64,000 nt of DNA from Mariniplasma anaerobium. Lineage in GTDB: Bacteria > Bacillota_I > Bacilli_A > Acholeplasmatales > Acholeplasmataceae. Both the position numbers and the translations under genes were made by a program. The stretch lies in the NCBI RefSeq assembly GCF_016865445.1, contig NZ_AP024412.1, positions 1,426,001 to 1,490,000 on the forward strand, given 5' to 3'. Every line of letters starts with the position of its first letter. Position 1 is the first letter of the stretch. Shown here piece after piece: positions 1 through 8,099 of this stretch. The notes under the pieces are model-generated. The model searched no databases. It had not been told where the DNA came from and saw only the letters and a program-made list of their open reading frames with translations.

Positions 1-76
1 ATTTTCTTCCTCCTATGTTTTTAAGAATTTTAAATTCAATTCTTGACAATTTGATTTTATCATAATACATAAAAAA
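1..76 (-). other. Start region of a divergent gene beyond the left edge
   Basis: Read on the minus strand, positions 8-14 hold a strong Shine-Dalgarno sequence (AGGAGG) followed by eight bases to the window edge. A minus-strand gene probably starts just outside the window. The region from here to the pullulanase start would then be a shared divergent control region. No coding sequence of that gene is visible, so its identity is unknown. Confidence 0.5.
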
Positions 77-91
77 ATGTAACCGCTTTTA
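77..91. promoter_or_regulatory. cre-like (LacI/CcpA-type) operator 1
   Basis: ATGTAACCGCTTTTA matches the cre consensus WTGNAANCGNWNNCW at all fixed positions except the last C. It is the first of three such sites in a 60-base stretch upstream of the pullulanase. The regulator could be CcpA or a MalR-type LacI-family protein; no such gene is in the window. Confidence 0.45.
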
Positions 92-104
92 CTATTGTGC
101 AATT

Positions 105-119
105 GTGCAACCGTTTCCT
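105..119. promoter_or_regulatory. cre-like (LacI/CcpA-type) operator 2
   Basis: GTGCAACCGTTTCCT fits the cre consensus except for the first base. It lies 28 bases after the first site and 17 bases before the third. Confidence 0.5.
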
Positions 120-121
120 TT

Positions 122-136
122 TTGTAATCGCTATCA
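122..136. promoter_or_regulatory. cre-like (LacI/CcpA-type) operator 3
   Basis: TTGTAATCGCTATCA matches every fixed position of the cre consensus. It sits just upstream of the presumed -35 region of the pullulanase promoter, so a bound regulator could repress or activate depending on its contacts. Confidence 0.6.
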
Positions 137-163
137 TTAATTTATCAATATATGCCCTAATCA

Positions 164-172
164 TGTTATATT
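164..172 (+). promoter_or_regulatory. Extended -10 promoter element of the pullulanase
   Basis: TGT followed by TATATT forms an extended -10 element about 25 bases before the start codon. No good -35 hexamer is visible at the right distance, which fits a promoter that depends on an extended -10 or on an activator. The leader would be only about 15-20 bases. Confidence 0.45.
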
Positions 173-196
173 GTTAATATGAGGAGGATATTAAAT

Positions 197-3124
197 ATGA
201 AAAGAATATTATTTTTAGTTTTATTTACGTTATCTATTTTTGTACTTCAAATTTCTGCAGTTGCAGCTGAATTACCAGAAACTCTTGTGGTGCATTATTT
301 CAGATATGATGAAACCTACACAAATTTTAATTTTTGGATGTGGGAAAGTGAGCCTTCTTCTTTAGGCGGTATACAACATGATTTTGATGGATTACAAACT
401 GATGAACATGGTGTTTATTATGAAGTCGATCTAACTGCTGATTATCCAACAGCAACTACTCTTGGTATTATTATCAAACAAGGAGCATGGGATGGATATA
501 GAGAAGTTGGTGGAGATCGTTTCATTGATTTAGAAGATGTTGAAGTTATAAGCGGCATCGGTCATGTATATTTTGTAGAAGGTGATTTACAAATTGGTAA
601 ATCAAGTGATGACCTTGCAAATAACATTCCTGACTATAGAGCTAAAATATTATCTGCTACATTTGATGCAAGTCAGAAAATTATTTTAAAAACAACTCAT
701 ATTCCTGAACTGGGTTATGAAGTTTATGAAAATGGAACTCTAATTTTATCTTCTACAACAACTAGTAAAACAACTACTATTACGGTTTCTGGTATTGATA
801 TTTCAAAGACATATACTGTTAAAGCACTATTTAGCTCTGAACTATCAAGTGAAGTCATTGTATCTCTACAAAACATCTATGATACTCCAGCATTTGAAGA
901 ATTATTCACTTATGATGGAACATTAGGTGTCAGTTTTGAAGATGAATTTACTGTTTTTAGATTATGGGCTCCATTGAGTCAATCCGTGTCACTTAATCTA
1001 TATAACCAAGGTCACCCTAATTATGATAACAATGGAGATTTAAATGATGAGTTAACACCTTATCAAACAACTCAAATGTCCAAAATAGAAAATGGTGCCT
1101 GGGAAATTAAACTTACAGGTGACTATGACTTCAAATATTACACATTCTTAGTTAATAACAATGGTGTAACAAGTGAAGTTACTGATCCTTATGCATACTC
1201 AACAGGTGCAAACGGTCAAAGAGGTATGATTGTCAACTTTGACCAAACTAATCCTGATGGATGGACATACGATAGTAGACCAGATACAATTCAAAATTTA
1301 ACAGATTATATCGTCTATGAATTACATGTAAGAGATTTAACAACACATGAATCTTGGAATGGTACTGAAAGTTATCGTGGAAAGTTCATGGGTTTAACTG
1401 AAACTGGAACGACTTATTCAGAAGATGGTGTTAGTGTAACTACTGGTCTTGACCATTTAGCTGAACTTGGTGTAAATGCTGTTCAATTATTACCTATATT
1501 TGATTTTGGCTATGTAGATGAAGTTGAAGTTGCAAACAATCCAAATTATCAAAATCTATTTAATTGGGGTTATATGCCTTATCATTTCAATACCTTAGAA
1601 GGTTCATATGCAACAAATCCTTTTGATGGTCAAGTTAGAATCAATGAATTTAAACAAGCTGTAATGGCACTTCATGATCAAGATATTCGCGTTATTATGG
1701 ATGTTGTTTATAACCATACTGGTGAATCATCTACTTCTAACTTCCATAAAATAGTACCTGGTTATTATCATAGAATGATCGCTGATGGTGGATTTTCAAA
1801 TGGTTCAGGAACCGGAAATGAAACAGCATCAGAAAGAGCAATGATGAGAAAATTCATGGTTGACTCTGTTGAGTTTTGGGCTACTGAATATAATTTATCA
1901 GGATTTAGATTTGATTTAATGGCACTTCATGATTATGAAACCATGAATGATATACAAGCTATGTTAGAAGAAATCGATCCAACTATAATTGTATATGGTG
2001 AACCATGGAATGGTGGAACAACTCCTCTTTCTGACACTATAGCAGCTGGTAAAGACAATATTCAAAATATGAATAATGTTGGTGCTTTTAATGATATAAC
2101 AAGAGATGCTGTCAAAGGCTCAGTATTCCAAGCAACTGAAAAAGGTTGGGTTCAAGGCAATACATCATCATATAATTATCAAGGTGTTATGTATGGTATT
2201 GTAGGAGGCATTGATTTTCCTGGTATAACTGAATTTGACGAATGGCATCTTAATCCAAATCAAACGATTAACTATGTAAGTGCCCATGATAATAATACAT
2301 TATATGATAAATTGAAACTTACGAGAGTGACTACTGCTTTAGTTGATGACATGCAAATTCAAGCAAACGCGATTATACTTACCTCACAAGGCATACCATT
2401 CTTACATGCTGGTGTAGATTTCATGCGTTCTAAACCAGATGGTTCAGGTGGATTTGATCATAACTCTTATGAATCTCCTGATTCAGTCAATCAACTTAGA
2501 TGGGATAGAAAGTTAAAATACAAGGAAGTCTTTGAGTATTATAAGACTTTAATTGCAATTAGAAAACTATATCCACAATTTAGAATGAATGACGCAGATG
2601 ATATAAGAGCTAACTTACAATTCTTAGATACCGATGCAGGCTTTGATGGTATTGCTTATAAACTAACTGGTGCTGCAAATGTTCCAGATGTCATCGTTAT
2701 TCATAGTGGTAATCCAAGATCTATCTTAACTGGTGTTGTACTTGATGCTGGTGTTACTTATAATGTATTAACCAATACTGATCAAGCTAATATAGATGGA
2801 TTAGAAACCATATCAGGATCAGCTTATGTTGCAGCAAATACAACGATGATTTTAGTTGAAAACACTGGTGATGCAGTCTCTATTAAAGAAGATAGTGTTA
2901 CAATTTCAAAAGGTGATACTTTTGATCCAGCATCTAATGTCAATATATTAGATGAAAATGCGACAATCTACTACTCAAACTATTTCGATACAAGTAAACC
3001 AGGACGTTATACAGTGACTGTAGCTGTAGCAGATCCTTATAAGGGTTATAAATTGTATTATTATACATTATTTGTTGAAGGACAAAAGTATGATGTAGTC
3101 TTAACTGATTTAGGAGGCGAATAA
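197..3124 (+). CDS. pulA: Secreted type I pullulanase (GH13)
   Basis: Debranching enzyme that cleaves alpha-1,6 bonds in pullulan, starch or glycogen. A signal peptide (MKRILFLVLF onward, about 24 residues, ending AVAA) points to export. A CBM41 starch-binding domain (about 25-120) is followed by a linker and a CBM48-type domain (about 240-340, FRLWAPLSQSVSLNLY). The catalytic barrel carries YIVYELHVRDLT, DVVYNHT, GFRFDLM, YGEPW and SAHDNN. From these the catalytic residues are nucleophile D573, acid/base E602 and D698. A C-terminal Ig-like domain (about 885-965) may help wall or substrate attachment. The first ATG of the frame (179) is rejected because an AGGAGG lies between it and the ATG at 197, nine bases upstream. 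It heads a two-gene unit with the next lipoprotein and probably responds to the three operators upstream. Confidence 0.93.
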   Translation: MKRILFLVLFTLSIFVLQISAVAAELPETLVVHYFRYDETYTNFNFWMWESEPSSLGGIQHDFDGLQTDEHGVYYEVDLTADYPTATTLGIIIKQGAWDGYREVGGDRFIDLEDVEVISGIGHVYFVEGDLQIGKSSDDLANNIPDYRAKILSATFDASQKIILKTTHIPELGYEVYENGTLILSSTTTSKTTTITVSGIDISKTYTVKALFSSELSSEVIVSLQNIYDTPAFEELFTYDGTLGVSFEDEFTVFRLWAPLSQSVSLNLYNQGHPNYDNNGDLNDELTPYQTTQMSKIENGAWEIKLTGDYDFKYYTFLVNNNGVTSEVTDPYAYSTGANGQRGMIVNFDQTNPDGWTYDSRPDTIQNLTDYIVYELHVRDLTTHESWNGTESYRGKFMGLTETGTTYSEDGVSVTTGLDHLAELGVNAVQLLPIFDFGYVDEVEVANNPNYQNLFNWGYMPYHFNTLEGSYATNPFDGQVRINEFKQAVMALHDQDIRVIMDVVYNHTGESSTSNFHKIVPGYYHRMIADGGFSNGSGTGNETASERAMMRKFMVDSVEFWATEYNLSGFRFDLMALHDYETMNDIQAMLEEIDPTIIVYGEPWNGGTTPLSDTIAAGKDNIQNMNNVGAFNDITRDAVKGSVFQATEKGWVQGNTSSYNYQGVMYGIVGGIDFPGITEFDEWHLNPNQTINYVSAHDNNTLYDKLKLTRVTTALVDDMQIQANAIILTSQGIPFLHAGVDFMRSKPDGSGGFDHNSYESPDSVNQLRWDRKLKYKEVFEYYKTLIAIRKLYPQFRMNDADDIRANLQFLDTDAGFDGIAYKLTGAANVPDVIVIHSGNPRSILTGVVLDAGVTYNVLTNTDQANIDGLETISGSAYVAANTTMILVENTGDAVSIKEDSVTISKGDTFDPASNVNILDENATIYYSNYFDTSKPGRYTVTVAVADPYKGYKLYYYTLFVEGQKYDVVLTDLGGE

Positions 3125-3125
3125 T

Positions 3126-3494
3126 ATGAAAAAATTATCTATAGTAATCATACTTTTAACACTCATATTCTCTCTTGCATCATGTGGCGGTGGTGTTGAT
3201 GATATCAATATAACTTATAATAAAGGTGAATCAACTTCTAGTAGTTATGTTTATAACGCAAACATATCAGTAAAAATAAAAGATATACAAGACTTAGAAG
3301 AGATTGCTTATAATGTTGCTAGTCAACTTTATGAAGAAAATTTCGAATCAATAGGAGCTAGTTCTATTCTTTTGACTATTAACTTTTCTGATACGAATAC
3401 AGAGGGCTTATATGGTTCAATATCATTTGATATTAATAAAACTATCGAGCAACCTGGATTAAGTTTGAACTCCAATGATTTAGTCTTATCATAA
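3126..3494 (+). CDS. Small lipoprotein of unknown function
   Basis: A 122-residue protein with a lipoprotein signal peptide: a basic start, hydrophobic core and lipobox ending LASC (Cys about 20), so it should be anchored on the outer face of the membrane. The mature part is short, rich in Ser, Asn and acidic residues, and has no motif I recognise. It starts two bases after the pullulanase stop, with its ribosome site (AGGAGG) inside the pullulanase 3' end. They are therefore co-transcribed and probably share the same control. A role in holding the enzyme or the polysaccharide at the surface is a guess from position only. Confidence 0.75.
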   Translation: MKKLSIVIILLTLIFSLASCGGGVDDINITYNKGESTSSSYVYNANISVKIKDIQDLEEIAYNVASQLYEENFESIGASSILLTINFSDTNTEGLYGSISFDINKTIEQPGLSLNSNDLVLS

Positions 3495-3501
3495 AAAATA
3501 A

Positions 3502-3529
3502 AAGCACTTAGATTACTAAGTGCTTTTTT
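3502..3529. terminator. Bidirectional terminator between pulA unit and corA
   Basis: A stem AGCACTTAG/CTAAGTGCT with a four-base loop is followed by six T on the + strand. On the minus strand a T-rich run also follows. It can end both the pullulanase transcript and the converging corA transcript. Confidence 0.85.
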
Positions 3530-3552
3530 GTTGCAATTATATAAAGTTTTTA

Positions 3553-4560
3553 TTAGAACCAATGATTCTTTTTAAATATATATAGCATAATACCTGCAAT
3601 AGCTAAACAAATAGCTGCAAAAAAGAATATTGCGTTTTCTAATTCTAATAATCCAAAGTAAACGAAATTCATTCCAAAAAATCCAGTTAAGAATGACAGT
3701 GGGATAAATATTGCAGAAAATAAAGTCAATGTAGACATGATTTTATTCATTCTAGTTGACTGATTGTTCATATCAAGATCTAACATTGTTTTCATCATAT
3801 CTCTTAGATGATTTAATTTTTGTTCTAGTCTATTCATATGATCGATTAAATCATCAAGATATTTAACTGTTACTTTACTAAATATATGATCTGGATCTTT
3901 TAAAACATCTTCTAGTTGTTGATATAATGGAGTCGTCATATTTTGAAGTTGTAAAATGTTTTTTCTAAGCACATAAAATTTATCTTGCCCTAATCTTTTT
4001 GTTTCTAAGATTTCTTCTTCAAATAAGTTCATCTCAAAATCAAATATATCGCATGATGCTAAATGATCATCTGTGACTAAATCAAGTATTTGATAAAATA
4101 TAAAATCAACATCGTTTTTTCTTAATTCTTTATATTCTTTAATCAGTGTTTCAAGTGGAAGCAAATATTCCGGTTCTGTTTCATGAAAAGTAATGATTAC
4201 ATCTTTTTTTAAAATGATGCTCATATATTCTTTTCTTACTTCTTCTTGTTCATGATACATTAAAGAAAAACTGGCAAAAATATAATCTCCAACAGCTTGT
4301 ATCTTATTTCTTTGATTGACATTTAGAATATCTTCCATAATAAACCCGTCAATTGCGTACATATCAAATAATTCTTTCATTTTATCAAGATCATTTAATC
4401 CAACAACTTTGATATATTCTTTTCCTTCAGTTTTTACTAAATCATCATAAACTTCATATTTATCCACATCATATACAATACGCTTAAATTTTGTTTCTTG
4501 ATCTACATATTGACCAGTATATACTAAAGATTTAGGTTTGAAATAGTCAGTAATTTTCAT
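3553..4560 (-). CDS. corA: CorA-family Mg2+/divalent cation transporter
   Basis: A 335-residue CorA-family channel. The long N-terminal part is the cytoplasmic funnel, with a helix-rich stretch at about 150-270. Two membrane helices lie at the C-terminus (about 277-297 and 307-328), and the signature GMN (GFFGMNF) sits at the end of the first. The protein ends with a short basic tail, as usual. A GGTGG ribosome site lies upstream. Substrate could be Mg2+, Co2+ or Ni2+. Nickel or cobalt has no obvious tie to the neighbouring iron-only hydrogenase, so Mg2+ is the default. It is a single gene bounded by terminators on both sides. Confidence 0.9.
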   Translation of the reverse strand: MKITDYFKPKSLVYTGQYVDQETKFKRIVYDVDKYEVYDDLVKTEGKEYIKVVGLNDLDKMKELFDMYAIDGFIMEDILNVNQRNKIQAVGDYIFASFSLMYHEQEEVRKEYMSIILKKDVIITFHETEPEYLLPLETLIKEYKELRKNDVDFIFYQILDLVTDDHLASCDIFDFEMNLFEEEILETKRLGQDKFYVLRKNILQLQNMTTPLYQQLEDVLKDPDHIFSKVTVKYLDDLIDHMNRLEQKLNHLRDMMKTMLDLDMNNQSTRMNKIMSTLTLFSAIFIPLSFLTGFFGMNFVYFGLLELENAIFFFAAICLAIAGIMLYIFKKNHWF

Positions 4561-4654
4561 AATATACCACCTTTATTGATTTATTTTAAAAATTTATTTA
4601 TAGTTTTAGTATAGCATAAAAAACTTAAGACATAGCTTAATAAAAAAATAGAAA

Positions 4655-4680
4655 GAAAAAACTATATACAAGTATATAGC
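4655..4680 (-). terminator. Terminator of the hydrogenase/transporter operon
   Basis: The perfect stem CTATATAC/GTATATAG is followed on the minus strand by a T-rich run. It lies just after the ABC permease gene, marking the end of the long operon that starts at 13088. Confidence 0.75.
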
Positions 4681-4703
4681 TGTTTTCTGATCTGTTTATT
4701 TTT

Positions 4704-5441
4704 TTAAGTATCTTGAAGCATTTTCTTTTTAAAACTTGACATAAAGACTTCAACTAATACTGTAATGATGATTAATAAAATAGTTATCGCAAAAACGTAA
4801 TCATATGCAAGATTAACTTTAGCTTGATATAAAAGTTTACCAATAGAATTTTGAGTTTGTGTAATAAATTCAGAAGTTACAAGAACTTTAAAGCCAAGAC
4901 CAAATGATTGATAACTGGCTAAAATTAAATAGTCTTTTATATTCTGTAAATATACATATTTAAATTCTAAATATCTATTTTCCATCTCAAGATGATATAC
5001 ATCAAGTAAATCTTGATTAATCGCTTTAATACCTTGATATGTCGCTTGATAAAAAATTGGAAATATCATAAAAAACGTAATAACATATGGTGCAATTTGA
5101 TAACCCACTAATATATACATAATGATAATAACTGAAATTACAGGTATCGTTTTTAGTATCGTTACATGAGGTCTTAATACAAGTTCAACTGACTTGTTTT
5201 TTGCAGATAAATATCCTAACGATATACCACAAACTGATGAAATAAGTAAACTTATAATCAATCTAAAAGCGGTATGCCACAATGCATTTAGAAAACTTGA
5301 TTCTATTAACATCTTAAAAAATGTCTCAATTACTTTAGATATTGGTGGTATTAAAAGTGGATGATCAACAATAAGATAAATGATATACCATAATAATACT
5401 AGTGATAAAATTGAGGATATTTTAATAGATAAATTTTTCAC
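4704..5441 (-). CDS. ABC transporter permease (NitT/TauT type)
   Basis: A 245-residue integral membrane protein with about six helices and the permease EAA-loop region (about 140-165, around YQGIKAINQDLLDVY). It resembles permeases of the SsuC/TauC/ThiX group that import small anions or thiamine precursors. The start codon is GTG with AGGTGA just upstream, and the gene begins nine bases after the binding-protein stop. No ATP-binding subunit is encoded next to it or elsewhere in this window, so the transporter must borrow one or use a gene outside the window. Substrate cannot be told from sequence. It is the last gene of the hydrogenase operon. Confidence 0.85.
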   Translation of the reverse strand: MKNLSIKISSILSLVLLWYIIYLIVDHPLLIPPISKVIETFFKMLIESSFLNALWHTAFRLIISLLISSVCGISLGYLSAKNKSVELVLRPHVTILKTIPVISVIIIMYILVGYQIAPYVITFFMIFPIFYQATYQGIKAINQDLLDVYHLEMENRYLEFKYVYLQNIKDYLILASYQSFGLGFKVLVTSEFITQTQNSIGKLLYQAKVNLAYDYVFAITILLIIITVLVEVFMSSFKKKMLQDT

Positions 5442-5449
5442 AAGTCACC

Positions 5450-6349
5450 TCATCTATAAAAAGACTGGTCTGGCAATTCTTCTCCAATAAAATTAGGATT
5501 AAAATCTTGAAGTAATTCTAGATAAGCAATGATATCATCTTTCGCGTCAAGTGCATCAACATATTTAATATGAAATCTTGGTATTGCAGATATTATAACA
5601 CTTTCTTCCATAACAATACCTAAATAAATAGCTAATGTTGCAGTTTGTTCTTTATTAGTATTTAAATTTTCAATTGAAGATTCAAGATCTTCTTTAATTT
5701 GACTGACTTGTTGTTCACTTAGATCTTTATAAGCAAACACACTTGCTTGAGGATAACTTTCATAACCAGTTAGTGTTTCATATTCATCTTGTAAATCAAT
5801 TATTGTCAATGTATGTGTTTGACTTAGGATACTTAAAGAAGGTTCACTAAGCAAATATATTTTACTACTATCAAGTATAAATGATGAAACCACTGAACTT
5901 AAACTATCTTTATAATCAAAGTTTGGTACAATATCATTTTCACTTAAAATGTACTTTAAGATAGCATCTGGTGTTTGATTCTGTCCAAAAGATACAATTT
6001 CGCTATCTGTAAGGTCATTTAATGTAAAATCAGATTCGCTAACTAAATAATAACTACCCCATGAGATACTTGCAATCAACTGATAATCTGGTTTTGAATC
6101 ATATAGTTTTGCCCCTAAATTTGTAGGTGCAAAAATGACATCATAACCTGATGATCCAAATGCTGCAACTAACGGGTCAGCGCCTTCCACAATCGTTACA
6201 TCATAGTTCTTATCATCTTGCATATAAAGCTGTGCAAACTGTGGACCACCATAAGGTACAACCATAGATATTGTTTCTCTTTTACAGCCTGTTACAATAA
6301 ATAACAGGCTCATAAATAAGAGTGTGAAAATGAGTTTTTTATTTAACAT
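5450..6349 (-). CDS. Substrate-binding lipoprotein (NMT1/NrtA-like)
   Basis: A 299-residue lipoprotein with signal peptide and lipobox ending VTGC, then a periplasmic-binding fold of the NMT1/NrtA/SsuA type (VVPYGGPQFAQLY near the N-terminus, YDVIFAPTNLGAKL in the middle). It should hand a small ligand to the permease encoded next. The longer frame from 6394 is rejected because those residues would precede the signal peptide. The ATG at 6349 lies inside the end of hydA and overlaps its stop by 11 bases, so translation is probably coupled to the hydrogenase. The ligand is unknown. Linkage to a hydrogenase suggests a cofactor or substrate tied to fermentation, but this is inference. Confidence 0.85.
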   Translation of the reverse strand: MLNKKLIFTLLFMSLLFIVTGCKRETISMVVPYGGPQFAQLYMQDDKNYDVTIVEGADPLVAAFGSSGYDVIFAPTNLGAKLYDSKPDYQLIASISWGSYYLVSESDFTLNDLTDSEIVSFGQNQTPDAILKYILSENDIVPNFDYKDSLSSVVSSFILDSSKIYLLSEPSLSILSQTHTLTIIDLQDEYETLTGYESYPQASVFAYKDLSEQQVSQIKEDLESSIENLNTNKEQTATLAIYLGIVMEESVIISAIPRFHIKYVDALDAKDDIIAYLELLQDFNPNFIGEELPDQSFYR

Positions 6350-8099
6350 TTTGATAAGCTTCTCTCTTATGATAAGTCGTATGTAATAGTTCATGTGCTT
6401 TCTTAGAATGTGGTTTTTCTAAAAAATCTTCATAAAGTTTTGCCACAAATTCATTTTGATGAGATTTTCTCAAAGTTGCTTTTGCATCAATATCATATAA
6501 GACTTGTGCTCTTAATTTTCTCACATCATACTTATCTTGATCCTTAGCTTTAACGATTGGTTGTCCACCACCATTAATACATCCGCCTGTACATCCCATA
6601 AATTCTACAAAGTGATATTGTTTTGTGCTATCTTTTAATGAATCTAAAAATTCTTGAATTGCAACTCCACCATGCACAACTGCGACATTGATATCTTGAC
6701 CTGCAATTTGGAAAGTTGCTTCTTTAATATGCTCAGTTCCTCTAACTTGTTGAAATTCTATTTGTGTTTCTTTTTTATCTAATATTTCACTAACAGTTCT
6801 AAGTGCAGCTTCCATAACGCCACCGGTTGCTCCAAATATTGCTCCAGCACCTGTATATGATGATAGCATACCATAAGGTTTACTATCTTCAAGATTTCTA
6901 AAGTCTATGCCTCTTCTTCGAATTAATCTTGAAAACTCTCTTGTCGTTAAGACATAATCAACATCTTGAATACCATTTCTTCCCATTTCAGGACGACGTG
7001 CTTCTTCTTTTTTAGCTATACAAGGCATAAGTGATACAGATACAATATCTTTGACATCTACTTCTAGTTTTTCTGCATAATATGTCTTAATTAATGCACC
7101 AGCCATTTGTTGAGGAGATTTACATGAAGAAAGATTTGGAATAAATTCAGGATAATTAAGTTCTAAAAGATTAATCCATCCTGGTGAGCATGATGTAAAC
7201 ATAGGAAATACTCCATCGTGTTGTAGACGATGTATAAATTCAGTTCCCTCTTCCATAATTGTTAAATCTGCAGTAAAGTTCGTATCCATAATTTCATGAA
7301 TACCAAGTGCTTTAAGTGCACTAAATAATTTACCTTCAACATTAGTTCCAATTGGATAACCAAATTCTTCACCAAGTGCAGCTCTTACTGCAGGAGCAAC
7401 TTGAACAACTAATGTCTTACTTGGATCTCTAAGTAATCTTTCTATAGGTTTAATATCATCAGATTCTCTTAGTGCTCCTGTTGGACACGCACCAATACAC
7501 TTACCACAATATATACAGCCACTGTCTGCTAACTCATGAAATTGTGCTGGGCCAACATATGTTTTGTTACCACGTTCATTAAAATGTAGAATACTTAGTC
7601 CTGATTGTTTTTCACAAGCAGAAACACATCTTCCACATAATACACATTTTGAACTATCAATAATCATAACACCTGATGAATCTTGATAATAAAAATCACT
7701 ATCAATATCCCCATACATATTTGTAAATTCATTATCAATAGAATATCTTCTTAGTAAATCAAGAAATTCACAATTGTTTTCTCTTGAACATTTAAAACAT
7801 TCAAAGTTATGTCTATGTGTTAATAATTCTAAATTCATACTAACGGTATCATATACTTCTTGATCATCTGTAATAATCTTCATACCGTCTTCAACCATTG
7901 TTTTACAAGCCGGTTTTAGATTTACTTGGCCTTCAACTTTAACTGAACATAAACGACAATTTCCATCTTCATGAATATCCTTTAAAAAGCATAAACGAGG
8001 AATATATATATCGTTTTTTTCTGCAACTTGTAAAATTGTTTCATTTGGGTTAGCGTCATAGTCTAGACCATTAATGTTTATTTTTATTTGTTTGCTCAT
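6339..8099 (-). CDS. hydA: [FeFe]-hydrogenase catalytic subunit HydA
   Basis: Catalytic subunit of a multimeric NADH/ferredoxin-linked hydrogenase, 586 residues, cytoplasmic. The N-terminus has a plant-type [2Fe-2S] domain (Cys37, 48, 51, 65). A His-Cys3 [4Fe-4S] site follows (H97, C101, C104, C110), then two [4Fe-4S] sites (C152-C162 and C195-C205). The H-cluster domain carries TSCSPGW (about 302-308), MPCIAKKEE (about 359) and EFMGCTGGCINGGGQP (about 499-514). The usual first motif is TSCCPxW; here the second Cys is Ser (position 305). This variant is known from NAD(P)-linked hydrogenases. The gene overlaps hydB by four bases (ATGA). No maturation genes (hydE, hydF, hydG) are in the window. 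Confidence 0.96.
   Translation of the reverse strand: MSKQIKININGLDYDANPNETILQVAEKNDIYIPRLCFLKDIHEDGNCRLCSVKVEGQVNLKPACKTMVEDGMKIITDDQEVYDTVSMNLELLTHRHNFECFKCSRENNCEFLDLLRRYSIDNEFTNMYGDIDSDFYYQDSSGVMIIDSSKCVLCGRCVSACEKQSGLSILHFNERGNKTYVGPAQFHELADSGCIYCGKCIGACPTGALRESDDIKPIERLLRDPSKTLVVQVAPAVRAALGEEFGYPIGTNVEGKLFSALKALGIHEIMDTNFTADLTIMEEGTEFIHRLQHDGVFPMFTSCSPGWINLLELNYPEFIPNLSSCKSPQQMAGALIKTYYAEKLEVDVKDIVSVSLMPCIAKKEEARRPEMGRNGIQDVDYVLTTREFSRLIRRRGIDFRNLEDSKPYGMLSSYTGAGAIFGATGGVMEAALRTVSEILDKKETQIEFQQVRGTEHIKEATFQIAGQDINVAVVHGGVAIQEFLDSLKDSTKQYHFVEFMGCTGGCINGGGQPIVKAKDQDKYDVRKLRAQVLYDIDAKATLRKSHQNEFVAKLYEDFLEKPHSKKAHELLHTTYHKREAYQNVK

Noticed and set aside
179-196. Earlier ATG for the pullulanase
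   Set aside because: The AGGAGG ribosome site lies inside this extension, and the signal peptide starts naturally at 197.
6350-6394. N-terminal extension of the binding lipoprotein
   Set aside because: It would put charged residues before the lipoprotein signal and run deep into hydA.
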